Under the pieces are notes generated by a model. The model did not search any database. It saw only the letters and a list, made by a program, of their open reading frames with translations, and was not told the DNA's origin. The position numbers were made by a program, and so were the translations under genes. Of a stretch of 64,000 bases of DNA, positions 44,858 through 57,644 are shown in pieces (positions within the stretch are counted from its first letter, which is position 1; each line of letters starts with the position of its first letter). The stretch is taken from assembly GCA_038503035.1 (NCBI GenBank), contig JAVSML010001077.1, positions 248,001-312,000 of the forward strand, given 5' to 3'. The DNA comes from Crocodylus rhombifer. Taxonomy: Eukaryota; Chordata; Crocodylia; Crocodylidae.

Positions 44858-44922
44858 TACACATACACACGCACACACACCCCCTTAGTGAAGAAGTAAC
44901 ACCCTGGGTGTGTATGTGTGTA
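44858..44922 (+). repeat. CA-rich / GT-rich inverted pair (3'UTR hairpin)
   Basis: An alternating CA tract (44858-44880) is followed about 28 bases later by gtgtgtatgtgtgta (44908-44922). The arms pair over at least 13 bases, so the transcript could form a hairpin. Confidence 0.6.
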
Positions 44923-44952
44923 CGCAAGGAATAGAATAAGCGATTCTAAGAT

Positions 44953-44958
44953 AATAAA
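44953..44958 (+). terminator. AATAAA hexamer in 3'UTR
   Basis: Canonical hexamer in gataataaagcac. The downstream sequence is A-rich rather than GU-rich, so use is doubtful. Confidence 0.25.
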
Positions 44959-45931
44959 GCACAAAAAGCTCATTGGAAGAAAGCACTTATGGGTGGAGGA
45001 GAACAACATCCTATGTGTAGTTTGTTAAATCCTTGATTCTTTTTTTTTCTCACCTTTTCAGTCTGATCAAAATCCGTCCAGGGGTCAAGAGCCAAGATGT
45101 GCCCCAGCACTACATCTGTCAGAGCCAGAGTTGGGCAGCACTGTAAACAAGTCATCCGAGGCTTTGGTTAGATAGAAGATACACATCTTTGTGCTAGAAC
45201 TGCCATGCTCTCCTGCTCTCCACTAATACTCCTCCTGAGTAGCTATGGGTATCTGGTGATGCGATGTAGACCTTGGAGGTTATTTGAACACTTTAAGGCT
45301 GTTTTGAAAATTGTAAACAATTTACTCAGGTCAATTGAGGAGCCTTTACCAAAACAGTTGGGCCAAAATTGAGTGGGGTGGAGGAGAAACATTTTCTGGA
45401 AAAAAGAGGGGAAACCTTGATTTGGCTGAAGCATTTGATCAGGCAAAAGAGATAATGCCAGCGCTTCGTCTTAAATGTTGGAGGCTGCACTCAGCTGTGT
45501 GGGAAGCTGTGCAGGTAAACTCCCTTCCACAGCTGTGCATGCTTGGCCCCAGGTCTAAATGGAACATCATTTTAGAGGAAATTAAACTGTTTGCCTGTAT
45601 CATCCTGTTTTCCTACTGAACACTATAACAACAACAAGTTTATCCCTCCCCATCTTTTTTTCTGTTCTTTAAATCCTAGTTAAGAGCTGTTGACTCGTCG
45701 TAGGAGGGTGATTCACAGAAGCTGACATTCTAAATATTACAATAATTTAATGCATAAAATGTCCCCAGTAAGCCTTAAATGTTGTTTTAAAAGCCCATGT
45801 TACCTATGAGTCAGGCAAATTTCCATGTTTGCACTTAATTGCACCATTACTTCAGTTTTGGCTTCAAAGGTCACAGTTAAGTCGCGCTACGTGTTTTATT
45901 GGAGTGACCCCAGTGTGAGCTCAGGGAACAA

Positions 45932-46044
45932 CAAAAAAAAAAAAAAAAAAAAAAAAGAAATTAATACAAAAAATTTTTTTTTTGTTTTTTCTGTTTTTTT
46001 TTAAAAAATAAAAAAAAAAAAAAAAAAAAATACAAAAAAAAAAA
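45932..46044. repeat. A/T homopolymer block in the 3'UTR
   Basis: A run of over 20 A, then T-runs (ttttttttttgttttttctg...), then another run of about 20 A and an A-rich tail. The opposed A and T runs can fold back. The block is prone to assembly error and to internal oligo-dT priming. Confidence 0.85.
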
Positions 46045-46486
46045 CCCACAAAACAAAATGACCACAAACCATACCTGGGACATTTCTGCAACTGGTAAAA
46101 ACCCATCACTTTAAACAAAAACCTTGCAGTTGTCAAACGAATCAGTCAAATCATTTTGTGGATGCCAAAGAATATTTTGACAGTAAAGCAGCACAGCCAG
46201 AAACCGGAAACTTGTCATTTTGAAAACTGGGATGTAATTTAGCAGCAAAGGACTAAAGACACATTCATGACACACTGCTGAGGCGATAGATTCCAAGCTT
46301 GCTGAAGAGGATGCGTCCATCGCCGGGACCGCGTCCTGCCGTTTTGATTTCTGACGCTTTTTGCTCATTCCACTCTGAGCTTTCTTTTGAAACTCTGGGA
46401 CTCCTAAAATTGACTCTCGTGGTGTTTTAGAGTAAACCATCTTTACCAGCCTTCAAAAGTCCTTGTTACCAGTTAAATTGCGGCCG

Positions 46487-46492
46487 AATAAA
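46487..46492 (+). terminator. AATAAA hexamer in 3'UTR
   Basis: Canonical hexamer in ccgaataaacac. No clear GU-rich element follows closely; weak candidate. Confidence 0.25.
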
Positions 46493-48694
46493 CACAGCCA
46501 TGGATAATCCCAACTGCTTTAAAAAAGAGAGAAAAAGCAATCGACTCTAGAACCAAACATTGGGTGTTTCCCTCATTTGGTAAATTTTTTTATGTTCGGT
46601 AGTAGCAAAAAGAAGACACGTAAAAATAAGAAAGGAACCACCAAAAACGTGGTTATAAATTTTAGCATAATTCATGGAGGTTGGAAACTAAAACCTGCTC
46701 ATTAATTAAGGCTCAGTATGTTCAGATAATGTTAAATACAGTAAATAGGACTTAGTTTATCTTATCAGGCTTGCTAGCTTTAGCTACAGTATCCTAGTTA
46801 TAAGAGTCATAACAATAATCAGTATGCTGCCTTTTTAATGAATCTTGCTTCCGTGTGCTTCACTTCAACTATGGTAAAACAAATCACAAATTTCACTGTA
46901 CACAGCTTCATCCATCAGCTTCTGCATTCCTTGCCTGCTCCGTACAGGAAAGCAAACGGGGACGGACTTTAAAGAACAACCAAATCCAAATGGTTCCATG
47001 TTTCTGTTGAATCGTCTGCAGCACTGTGATCCGCTCCATTGTTACTGTGAACAGGAAAGAGTTCAGAACCAAAAACAAACAAAAAAATAAGGTGGTTATA
47101 AACAGTCACGGGACTTCAGACATCATGATTTGGGATCAGGGAATAAAGTTACGTGCAGAAGGGCCAAATTCGGCCTGGATGGTTTGTAAAAGGAGAGGAA
47201 GCTAACAGAAGCGTTTATCAGAATTGCTGGGAGAGAAGCCAAAAGAGTGTTTAATAGACAGTGGCAGAAAATGTTTCTTTTGTAAACTCTGTTTATGAGA
47301 GCACTCCAAACTGGGTGTAAATGTTTAACCCTTTGTCTTGTGGCTTAGTTAACTCTCAGTCGTTTGTGTAATTGCTGTGGGATGCCTATGACCGGAGTCT
47401 TGAATTCACCGGCATGAGAAACAACAGTCATTCGTGTCTGCGTCTAAAAGCACAGCCCCAAATCCAGGGCTGAAGCACGCTCCCAGCTGCACCTGTCCTG
47501 CCCTGGCGGAGTCCCTGGAGTTGTTGTAGGCGTGCCCGCAGAGCGAGCTGCGCCAGACATGCGATGGGGTCACCCTAAACAAGGCTTGCAGTGGGTGTTG
47601 GGAGGAAAGCTCCACGCCTGTGATGCCAGCCTGCTCCTGCTTCCTCAGTAGGCAAGCTGGTCGCAGATGGAGTTGGCTCCCAGCGAAAGGGGTGAGGACC
47701 AACGGGAGAGAGCAGAGGGGGCCGCTGTGGGCAGTAGGCCAGATCTAGCCTCACTTCCAAGCCAATCCAAGACCCCCTCTCTGGCTTTCGCAGCCCCTCC
47801 AGCAGCCTCCCAAACCGCCCGGAAATTAGCCAGCACTTAGTCACCGGGCACTTGGTACCTGGCTGGGTTCCTGAATGGGAGAAACACTCCACATGCCCCT
47901 TGCTCCCACATCCTCACCACCTACTCAGTTCATAACAAAAATGCTAATATTGAGGAAAGAGAAAATGTTCCAGGGAAATATTTTTGATGTATTGTAAATG
48001 TATTTTGAAATGAACAAAAAGAAAAAAATATAATGGTTTATTTTATTAAACAAATGTTGTCTTTAAGATGATGTATAAACTGCAGGAATTGACATTTGCA
48101 CTGTAAAAGGACCTGTTTCCTTGGAGAAGAAGCACCACAATTGTGGGTTAATAAGATGATGACACAAGTAGCTATGATCAACACTCATGTCTCGTTCATA
48201 CAGAACAATCAAAATTCGTGTTTGAACACTGGTGGCTAGTGGAGTTTCCTGAAGACAGTTCTGAGTTTACACATTCATTTTCCCCTACATAGAATTGCTG
48301 GATTGGAGATCTTCTGCACCATTTTTTTTTTTAATGTCTAATTTTTGGCTGACATTTTCCCTCAAAGCACAATGGAGTACTAGCCATTTCAACATGAAGA
48401 AGAGACCAGGATTCACTCCCCCTTTGTACATAGCCCTGTTTATTTTCATGAGCCTGTCACTTAGTCCCCACCAAAAACCCCACCATTAAGGGACCTCTTT
48501 TTCTGTTGCCAGGGCAGCGTGTTAATTTTGGTTGTTCTTTAAGGAAATTCCCATGTATTTTGCTCCATTCCACACACAAAACAGACCCGCTTCACATCAG
48601 TTACAGGAAACGATATGAATGTCACAGGAGGAGAAACCCTTCTGTTTTCTTTGTTTCAAAGAACGTGATGTGCCATTTGTTAATATAAAAGAGA

Positions 48695-48860
48695 AATATT
48701 GAAAATATATTGAAAAGAGCAATTTTAAATTATTTTTGGCTTATGTTGCAATATTTATTTTCTTGTATTAGAAATTCCTTTGTAGAGAAAAAAATGTATT
48801 TTTCATTAATGCAAAAACCTATTTCTCCTTTTTGTACATTTTCCATGTTAGTTAATCCTT
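48695..48860 (+). promoter_or_regulatory. AU-rich segment of distal 3'UTR
   Basis: A very AT-rich stretch with a tatttatt core at 48752-48759 and several long T/A runs. It resembles AU-rich mRNA stability elements but has only one clear pentamer-type core, so the call is weak. Confidence 0.3.
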
Positions 48861-49055
48861 AAAGCAATATAATGTATCAAACTTGTTCCGTGTGAGACTG
48901 TATTATGCATGCTATTTGTGTTGCCTTGGACTAGCTCTGTCTGCCATTATTTTCATCATGTTTAGATTCAGTGTATGCTTTAATACACATTGGGACCATG
49001 GCCCATTGCTTATGAAGAAACCTTTGCATTCCTCAATGTGTTGGCAAATGCAGTC

Positions 49056-49061
49056 AATAAA
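49056..49061 (+). terminator. Distal poly(A) signal AATAAA of JADE2
   Basis: Canonical AATAAA in cagtcaataaagcagtg. It is followed within 5-30 bases by a GU-rich stretch (tgttttatgtgtacgtttgtgtt), the usual downstream element. Cleavage would fall near 49075-49085. It is the best-formed poly(A) site after the stop codon. Confidence 0.75.
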
Positions 49062-49671
49062 GCAGTGTTTTATGTGTACGTTTGTGTTAGAGTATTATGT
49101 AGTTAACAAATTCAAGTGGAGCAAATACACCTTGGTATCAGAAGACCCATCTCTTTCGCATCCCCTGTCCCTGGTAAGGGGGATCCAGTTGTACCACGTA
49201 TAGGACATCCATTTGTTCCTGCTCAGGTTAGTTGACTGTTAGCTCCCTGGTAGTCTGATACGTGTGTGGCCTGTCTCCTTCAATGAGCAATAGCCATCTA
49301 TCACCCCAAATAAGTTAACACTCGGAGAAGTCACCTGGAAAGGTACGTTTGTCAGCTCTGTAATTCACTGCTTGGGGGAGGCTGAGCAGGGCTTTATAAC
49401 ATTTTAGCAGACTGCAAAATCTCTTTGTGTTCATTGCAAATAAGTGGCGTAGATCGAGTGTATCGGATAAATGAGGAGCTGCTTTTCCTCTGGGGTATAG
49501 ACTCTGATTGCTGACGTGCTGTTGTCCTCTGGTGACTTTATTTCCATTGGTTGGGTAGAAACACAACAAAATACGTCTTTATTTAGTACAGCATCTTTCA
49601 AACAAGCTGCATCCCAAAATGCTTTGCAGCCAATGGCAAAACCAGCCATAGAGAGAAGTGAAGTGGAAATG

Positions 49672-49748
49672 GAAAGGAGACGCTGTCAGCCAAGCAGTGA
49701 GAAGAGATGGAGATGTATGAGGAGGAAGTTCTGGATGACAGGAGTTGC
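49672..49748. repeat. Direct repeat, copy 1
   Basis: ggaaaggagacgctgtcagcc ... ggatgacaggagt matches 51060-51136 at roughly 80%. Just upstream, catctttcaaacaagc and gctttgcagccaat resemble L2/MIR-type sequence, so this is probably part of an old dispersed repeat. Confidence 0.65.
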
Positions 49749-51059
49749 AGAAGAGAAAGTTCTCACACCAAGAGATAATGTGACACTCCGGGAAAATGTA
49801 ATACTCCTTTTTCTATTTATAGCAATAAAAACCAAGGCATAAAACCAAAAGAGATTGTAACAATGACTTACATTTTCCTTTGCACATCATTTGGTTTTCA
49901 AATACTGGCAACATGTGACAGCTTCCGAAAAGGAAATATGCTCCATTATCTTTATAGGATTCAGGTTTGTAGAATACATTCACCTTTAAAACAAAGGAAG
50001 CTCTATTGAGACCAAAAGAAGATTGCTTTAATGAGGGTAAGAAAACTAGGGAAATAATTATATTACACTTTTTTTTTTAAAGGGCTTTTGTTCCTTTGGA
50101 AAAGAAACGTGGATTTCGTTGAAGGCATGCGTACAACACAAGAATAAACATGATACAACTTGGTCTTGAAGAAATCCAGGTTGGAAGTTAGACACAGGTT
50201 TCTACCTAGCTGAGCACTGACGTTCTGGAAGAAGCCCCCTGTAAGGATGGGGGGAGGTTGGAAACATTGCTCTTCTTTTATCATGGAGTTATTAAAGAAA
50301 TTACATGATGTGGCCTGTGACCGTGGGGGAACTGCCCGCAGCGATCCCGTAGGTCCCTTCCAGTCCTGCCTTCCCGCCGCAAACAACAGTCTCTTCCAAC
50401 AAAATGCCAAAAGAATTTCCCCCTACTCCCCGCCTCCGCTCGACGCAGGCTGTCTTGCTTTTCTATCCGTACAGACGGGCCAGGCTTCACGGTGACAGTT
50501 GCTTGGCACTTCTGAAAATTCAGCCCAGCTTAGCTCAGGATCAGCTCAAAGTTGGAGGCATCCAAAATTATTGGCCACTAAACAGTCTGGCGTTTCAACA
50601 TGGTTGTGATGCTGTTGAAGTCAATTGAGTTGAGTCCCCTGACAACAGTAGTCCAAAGCGAAGGGCTGGTCTCTGCCTCCAAACCCTGCTGATCTGGGTC
50701 TGCTCCAGGTCATCTCTTCTATCACAGCACTACTTAAAGAAGCAGTCTCTGAAATCCAGAACCAAGCCAGACACGACTTCCTAGAACAAGTTTTCACCTC
50801 TAATTGCATGCCTGGTTACCTACAGAAAGCAGGTGTTATCCATGCAGTGTGCACAGACGGCCACAGCCTCCATGGCCTATAGCTTCCACATGGCATTGCG
50901 CTTCTCTAGTCGGCACGGCTAGTAGCCCGTGTCCAAAACTGACAAGATATATCATACCCCATCTACTAAATGGAGGTGGATCAAGGCCTCCCCAGGACCA
51001 GGGAACATTTCCAAAATGCAAGATACTGGCAAAGGTGCATAGTTCCCCTCCCCCAAAAC

Positions 51060-51136
51060 GGAAAGGCGATGCTGTCAGCCAAGAACTGAGAAAAGGTGGA
51101 GATCCATGAGGATGAAGTTCTGGACGACGGGAGTGG
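51060..51136. repeat. Direct repeat, copy 2
   Basis: Same order of blocks as 49672-49748 (ctgtcagccaag, gtggagat, aagttctgga), about 1.39 kb downstream in the same orientation. Confidence 0.65.
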
Positions 51137-51264
51137 TGGCTGACCCACATCACTTCTTAAATGTGATGGCGAGTGAGGATGTACCAGGTTACGACACTGA
51201 AGGGTCATTATATTGACGGCACTATTCTGCGAGCTCTCAGGGGCACCGACCCCAACTGTACTTC

Positions 51265-51415
51265 ACACCAGCATAGACAAGTAGGGCTGGAAGGGACCTC
51301 CAGAGACCTAGTACCCTGCCTGAGGCAGGATCATCCCGCCCTACACAAATCCACTGTCTAACCTCTTAGCAAAACTACATACTCAACCCTGACACCACAC
51401 ACAAGATACCGCCCT
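51265..51415 (-). mobile_element. CR1 LINE fragment
   Basis: Reverse-oriented CR1 3' region: gggctggaagggacctccag, then agtaccctgcctgaggcagg and a diverged tail. The 'ggaagggacct' block is the usual CR1 end read from the other strand. Confidence 0.7.
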
Positions 51416-51686
51416 AGCTGCTACAGGTACAGCAGCAGAACCACGGCAGCCAATGTCTTGCTGCTGTCAAGGTTGCTAATACATGCTCCAGGGCCGTGTC
51501 GACGCAAGACGCTGACTGCGCAGTACTTCCTTACTACTGTGCGGTACCGTCACGTGGCAGGACGCATGCTGCAACGCTGCTGAGCATTAGTCACAAGCTA
51601 AGAGCATCGCCTACGAGCCATCCAGTGATGCTACTGGGCAGTAACTCCAGGTACTCTGCAGTCATTTAGTACTCGTGTATGCAAGT

Positions 51687-51707
51687 ACACCCACCCCCAC
51701 CCCCACC
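51687..51707. repeat. CACCC/CCCCA simple repeat
   Basis: Short tract of cacccacccccacccccaccg. Confidence 0.9.
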
Positions 51708-52826
51708 GTTAGAGAAGTCTAGACTGCTATCTTCTGATCAATGAATGTGACCCATCACTGATTTGTCACAGGTCTGGGGGATTTTTTTTTGTCACAATAT
51801 TTTCTACCTGCAGAAGTGGCAAAAGGGTCTCTGTGTTTCCTTGAAGTAAGTCAAAGCCTAGTTAATAAATGTATTTTGCTCAATTGGTCCAGTAAGTTCT
51901 TAATTGAATAAATCCTGATATGTTTTTGCCTATACTGTATTTTGCTAATAATTTCTATAATTCATAAAGAAAACATCTCTAAAAACTGTGGGCACAGAGG
52001 GGCCTTTTTGTGGGGGGGGGAAAGCATCCAAATCGAAAATGCCACTTTATTGTATTTGGATGTTTAAAAGCAGAGGCAAAGGATCAATTTATTGCAAACT
52101 AAGGATGTTATTACTCCTGCTGTTTTACAGCTCCCATTGCCTTAGGCATATCTGTTATGAACTTTCAAACTCCATTGACTTGAAAACAAGCCACATGATG
52201 TGCTGGTGTGATGTGCACTTTTAGCATCTAACATGAACCCAGGCATCCAGAGTCCTTTTAAAGTTATTTTTCTTTCATAAGTGCTTTACTTGTTCTATAC
52301 AGGGGGGATATGAAAGCATTACTAGCAGGTTTCATAAAGCAAGGCTCAAGGATGGACTGCAAAGCAGACAGGGCTCAGTAACCACTGTCTTTTCATTGGG
52401 AGGGTTGTAAGTAATGGCACCCTTATTCCCTTTCCTTTAACCAAGGTGTTAATTTGCAGACAGCCCAGGAACTGGCTCTTTGAAAAAGCAACAATGGTCA
52501 CCTAGCATCTTCAAAGACACAGCTCAGAGGCCATAAGGAAATAAAGCCACAGTATTGAGATGAACTTCTCAATGCAGAGTGAACCTGCCCAGGGGCCGGC
52601 AGACCCGTCCACCTTCCAGAAGAATTCAGCCTAATCAGGCGTACTTCGGTCCTACACAGGCCGCCCAGGTTCCCCTATTTACTCTGTTCTTCCGTTGTCT
52701 GCTGCTGATCCTAGTCTACTACAGAGCTTGTAAGTGGGAACTGCTTTCCAAGGGCCATGCTGCAGTCTGATGGAGCCACTGTGCTAGCCTGTCACCACTT
52801 AGGCTAATCACAGCATTGCATTGGTA

Positions 52827-53012
52827 CAGGGGCGGGCAAAATGTGGCCCGTGGGCCGGATGTGGCCCACCAGGCCATTCTGTCCAGCCCAGGGGGCCCCT
52901 AAAAATTTAGAAAATGAATATATATCTGCCCCTGGCTGCCTGTCATGTGGCCCTTGATGACTCGCCAAAACTCAGGAAGCGGTCCTCCGCCCGAAGGAAT
53001 TGCCTGCCCCTG
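52827..53012. mobile_element. Non-autonomous hAT-like element
   Basis: 186 bp with terminal inverted repeats: it starts caggggcgggcaaaatgtgg and ends gaattgcctgcccctg. Flanking 8-bp sequences cattggta (52819-52826) and catgagta (53013-53020) agree at 6 of 8, consistent with a decayed hAT target duplication. No transposase is encoded. Internal sequence has gtggcccgtgggccgg blocks. Confidence 0.75.
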
Positions 53013-53691
53013 CATGAGTAGCACTAGGACCGGCTGCACAGATCCTTCGGGGATGATGCTAACTTTACTTACCACGTCCTACCATCAACACTGCGACTGC
53101 TGAACAATTTGAGCACAGGTTGGCGAGAGGACACGCGATACGTTTTGAACATAAACAGCTGCATACTTTTACGGACAGATCTAAAATCCTTGCTCTCAGA
53201 TCGAGCAGAGGTTCGCTTGGAAGGTGGACGCCACCTTTCAGGTCTCAGTTCTGAAAAGAAGGGATCGCCTGTAAAGGACGGCACGTTAATGACAGAGATG
53301 GAAATGATCAAGTCAGGAGGGTACCACGGCTAGGAACCTCACATCCTTTTAATGACTTGATTTATTTAGGAGTGGACCGAGGATATAAAAGCATAACTCT
53401 CTTCACAATAATGAAGCCACAAGTTCAGATGAGCTTTTAGCCTTATCAAAGTTACAACCCAAAGCGCGGCAGGGAACTGTGATCTCAACGGCTTTTCAAT
53501 TCTTTGATTTATTTTTGTTGTTGTCCCCATCTTGCTCTAGTTACTGTCAAGTCTCAGCATTTCCTTCACCTCCTGATACTCCTGAAAATCCAGCTGGTCC
53601 TGTGAAAACTCAAGCAGTGCCTCTCTGAAGAGCTGCTAGTCTTTGGTCAGCCCTTGTTTTAATTTGGGAGAAAAAAAACCAAGAGGCAAAT

Positions 53692-54150
53692 CATATCATA
53701 GATTCGTAGAAGTCAGGTCAGAAGGGACCTTGCAGATCTTCAAGTCCGCCCCTCCGCCTGGGCAGGAGAAAAACTGGGCTCAGATGACTCCAGCTGGGTA
53801 GGCATCCAGCCTCCTCTTAAAGCCCCCCAGGGTCGAGCCAGCACCACTTCCCCTGGAAGCTGGTTCCAGGTCCTGGCCGCCCTGACCGTGAAATAAACCT
53901 GCCTCCCTGATGACGTGACCCAAGCAAATCTTCCAGGCTCCAGAAGGCAGAAAGCACAGGCTGCATTGCAGGTGCTGAGGCAAGCAGATTGTTTGCAGCG
54001 CAAAACCCCAGTGATCCCCCACGAATCCCATCCAAACGGTCAGACAGGTACCGCGTCCAGTTCCCCTCATCAGTCAGGTCCTCTGAAGACGAGACGAATC
54101 AAGCTGCCGCTGACATGCGCTCTGCGGGGTTTCCAGCACCAGGGAAACAA
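53692..54150 (-). mobile_element. CR1 LINE 3' region with ORF2 C-terminal remnant
   Basis: Starts at 53692 with catagattcgtagaagtcagg and agaagggacctt, the CR1 terminus on the minus strand. Further in, minus-strand frames give pieces like TWNQLPGEV and LGGFKRRLDAY, the usual end of the CR1 reverse-transcriptase ORF, in different frames. The coding part is therefore broken. The inner boundary is uncertain. Confidence 0.7.
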
Positions 54151-55031
54151 TCCATGTGGCACTTGGCAGCACTAGAGCAGCATGTTAAATTTCTCATCCA
54201 GTCGTGGATTAGCTGAGACAAGGTGCACTTTATAGCTTTAATTGCTACAGCTGCTCAGTGCTGTGGTGCAGCAGACCTCTAAGTCACTAGCAGCACTGCC
54301 AGGGGCAGCAGGACTCAGGGCTACTTAGATGCAAAGCCCTTGGGCACTAGCCCAGGACATCCCCGCAGCAATGCAGAAGTGTGAGCGAAGTCGGAGTCTC
54401 CTAGAGCTGGCAGCAATGGGCAAGGCCCTAGCTGGTGCATTTAAGGGAAAGGAAAGCAGGTCTGCGGTGCAGGGTGGCTCAGAGCTAGTGCCTCCAGTAC
54501 CCTCTCCCATCTGGGCCTTGCTAGGGGAAATAAAAGCTTGCAGGTTTCCACGCCAGGTTTGGGTAGCTGGGTCTCATTGTAGATCACAAGGAGATTCTAG
54601 TTTTCTGTTGCCTCTTCTGTACCCATTATAAGTTTGCAGCACCTGCTCAGGTAAGTCATGTCTGCGGGCTGATCCCAGCCACTGAATCCTCACTTCCTTT
54701 GATGCCCTCGCATCCCGCCACCTGCCATACCAGAGGCTGCAAGAGCTGCGTGGTCGCCCTCTTCTGCTCCCCTTTGCGACCTGCTGCCTCCTCGGGGCAG
54801 AACAGAGCGAGGCCCTGGGCCAGGAGGTGGAGGTGATGCCGTGCTGCCTCCAGCTGTTGTGTCGAAACGCGGGCACCAGGATTAGAAGCTGCTTGGGCAG
54901 CTGCATCCCGGGCATCAGTCTCGGTTCCCCCCGCAGCACTTCCGACCATTAGTATCAGGACTCAGGCCCTATAAAAGCCTAAGAGTCCTCTTAAAATAAT
55001 AGATTTTGAGGTCTTTTTTTGCCTCCTGATC

Positions 55032-55048
55032 TTTTTTTTTTTTTTTTT
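55032..55048. repeat. T homopolymer
   Basis: Run of about 17 T. Confidence 0.9.
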
Positions 55049-57644
55049 GAGCCTGCAGGAGGTCACATGTTTTCAAGCTTTTTTTCACAGATATTAGGGT
55101 TAGAAAAATCCCCCCCTTTTTTTTTCCTACAGAGACAAACCTGAGTCTCCCACAGTCACCTGACTCCAGAACCTGGGTTTTTTAAAGAAAAACAACAAAT
55201 GCCACGGAAGTCAGCCGTCCAGTGCCTCATTTTGGAGGACCGGGTGCTCTAGTGAGCAGGGCTTGAATGATGGGTCCCTCTGCTCTGCGCTTGGTCCTTC
55301 CAGACCTTTAGGCTTCGGTAACCTCTTGGTGAAGCTGTAAGACTCAGTTAAGGTTTTACAGCACTTTGAAATATTAATGACTTTGTTGTTTTTTAATTTT
55401 CTCAATATAATATTTACAAAAATTTCCAGGAAACTTAGAAATACCAATGTCCTTTTTCCATGCACATATCCAGGGCTGATTGGCTCTATTACTACAGGCC
55501 CAAATAACCTAACTTTTCCCCTTAGACGGTTCACTTTTGACAAGAGACAGACGAGTGAATAGCCATGTCAAGATGTATCAGCATATGCAATGGTACCTCT
55601 GTTGCCTTTCAAACGAGGCGCAGTACTCGTGCGCAGGGCACAGCCAAACAAGTGGTTCCAGTTGCACAGACAGTGAAGGAATATCTCCGGTTTTAGTCCC
55701 AGGAATTGTCTTTCTTATCATGAAAATATGCCAACTCCAGACTCCTTTTGTGACAGACACGAAAGAAAGCTAGGAAACACGTTTGCTTTCATGAGATGCA
55801 ACCTCGGCCAACTCGGAAAGGGAAACGAGCTAAAATTAAATGGCAAAGTGCTTTTAGGTTAAACAATCATGCAATAAATCAGTGCAAACAAGGATTATAT
55901 GTAAGACTGTAAGTATGAAAAACTTCTCCTTCCCTCCCAAGCAACATGCAAGAGAACCATGAACCTGTTGCATACAAATGCATTAATTAACATTTCTGGG
56001 GCAAAAAGACTACGTTTGCCTGCTCCTAAGACTTACCATTCATTTCACAGGGCAGATGGGCAGCCTGACACCTCTAGAAAGACCAGACTCTCCTATTTCA
56101 GTAAAAGAAGATTCTCCTTGTGCGTAAATAATGACTCGTATATCCTGTTTGCAGAGCAGCCGCCGGAGGATATTGTCCGAACAGATGCTGAAATCCGATC
56201 CCATGCAGAGGAGAGCCAGGTTGAACCTGCATGTCGCCACTTGACCTCGACGGCGGGTGACACAAGGTCTGATGCTGAAGGACATAGCGCAGCTGCCTGT
56301 TGAGGTGGCATGGATCCTGCTCCCAGCGCATGAGCCTTGAAAGCCATTTCAGAGCAAGCCTGGGCAAAATTTATAGGAGGATTTATCCCAGCTACTAAAC
56401 ACTAAATAAAATCTTCAGTGAGAGATGGGGTGGCTTGACACTGTTAGGGATGGCCATGTAAAGTAGGCACCATATCGGTGGCTGCCCATGAAAAAACAGA
56501 GGAAACCATCCATTACTGATGGAGAACTACAGGCTGCTCGAAGTGGCTGAAAACAACACTTCACAGGAGGGAGCCCAGAACCGGGGCAGAGACCGACCAA
56601 CCGAGCACAAAATGGCTCTGCTTTTTATGTCTGGACTCCTTCTCTTAAGCCACATACGAGTACAAAAGCACTGTCTAAAATGAACCGTCTGCTCTTTTAA
56701 CACTCACATGCAAATCAAACAGCTGAAGAACATATCTTCATAATGTGAGCTGGTCAGAAGCCAAGGGAAATAACAATAAAATTGCACTTTGCCAGACAGG
56801 GGATGAAATATTGGGTAGCTCTGCTGTAAACATGACTAATGGTCATAGGACAACTGCCATGCTACTTGAACGATGCTTTTTGTTAAGTGATAAATGACCA
56901 TCTCGCGGCTGTTCTGTGGTCCCACTAATAGCAGGAGTCCAGCCTCACACATGCTAAAGATAATCTGCCAGCCCCTCAATTTACTGTATATTATGCCATC
57001 AGATCCCAGGAAGATTAGCTCAGCGTGAGGACTGCGGTTATCTCAGACGTTTCTGCCAGCTATTATCCTCAGATCGTGTGAGGTCAGAGCCCCACTAAAA
57101 ATAGTGCCAGGACGCACCGGTGTGTTAGATGGCTGCGACGGTGCTGGATACCCCGCGAGCTGTCAGGCACCCTTAGCAAACTAACCAGATCCCAGAGCTG
57201 CAAAATGCACTCCAGTAAAATCGCGCACAGACACAAACGTATCCTTGAAACCTTTCCAAAGGCTGTCGTAGCTTCACGCTCCGCGAGCGAGGAGAAGGCG
57301 AGGCCTTCTCACGCCGAGCTGGTATCTCATATCGAATTGCCAACAGGAAGCCCATTTGCTGATCTACTTTGTGATGAAGGAAGTGTCAGCAGACAACGCA
57401 GGACCAAGAACGAAAGCTTTCAGGTGGCAAACTCGTACAAAAGACAAAGTCAAGCTGGTCCTTCCGGCAGGCTAGTCTCTACCCTTCTCCCCTCACCCCG
57501 AGATTTTGGATGAGTGTTTCCCAATGCGCTAACTATAATAAAAAACCAGTGTTTGACTTGCTAAGCAAAATTGTGCAGAAGTTAAAGAAGAAAAAAGGAT
57601 CGAAGAACAGATACATTTCCCCACCGTGGTATAAGCCTGGGAAG

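Larger units (their letters stand above)
44398..49080 (+). other. JADE2: JADE2 3' untranslated region (inferred extent)
   Basis: Non-coding sequence follows the stop directly, without another coding exon. Its end is placed by the AATAAA at 49056 with a GU-rich downstream element. The stretch 47930-48870 is AT-rich and UTR-like, while 47400-47880 is GC-richer. The length of about 4.7 kb is an inference; no transcript is available to confirm it. Contents given separately: alternative poly(A) signals, a Pumilio-type site, a CA/GT hairpin, an A/T homopolymer block and an AU-rich segment. Confidence 0.7.

Noticed and set aside
45932..46044. Poly(A) tail of a processed retrocopy
   Set aside because: No intron-less gene copy lies upstream on the + strand, and mixed A and T runs point to low-complexity sequence.
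46111..46440. 109-codon minus-strand frame with a reasonable start context inside the 3'UTR
   Set aside because: The beginning looks protein-like (basic, KKRQKSKRQ) but I recognise no family; the later part is hydrophobic and UTR-like. Most likely chance.
53740..54070. Minus-strand frames of 72-96 codons
   Set aside because: These are broken pieces of a CR1 LINE ORF, not a host gene.
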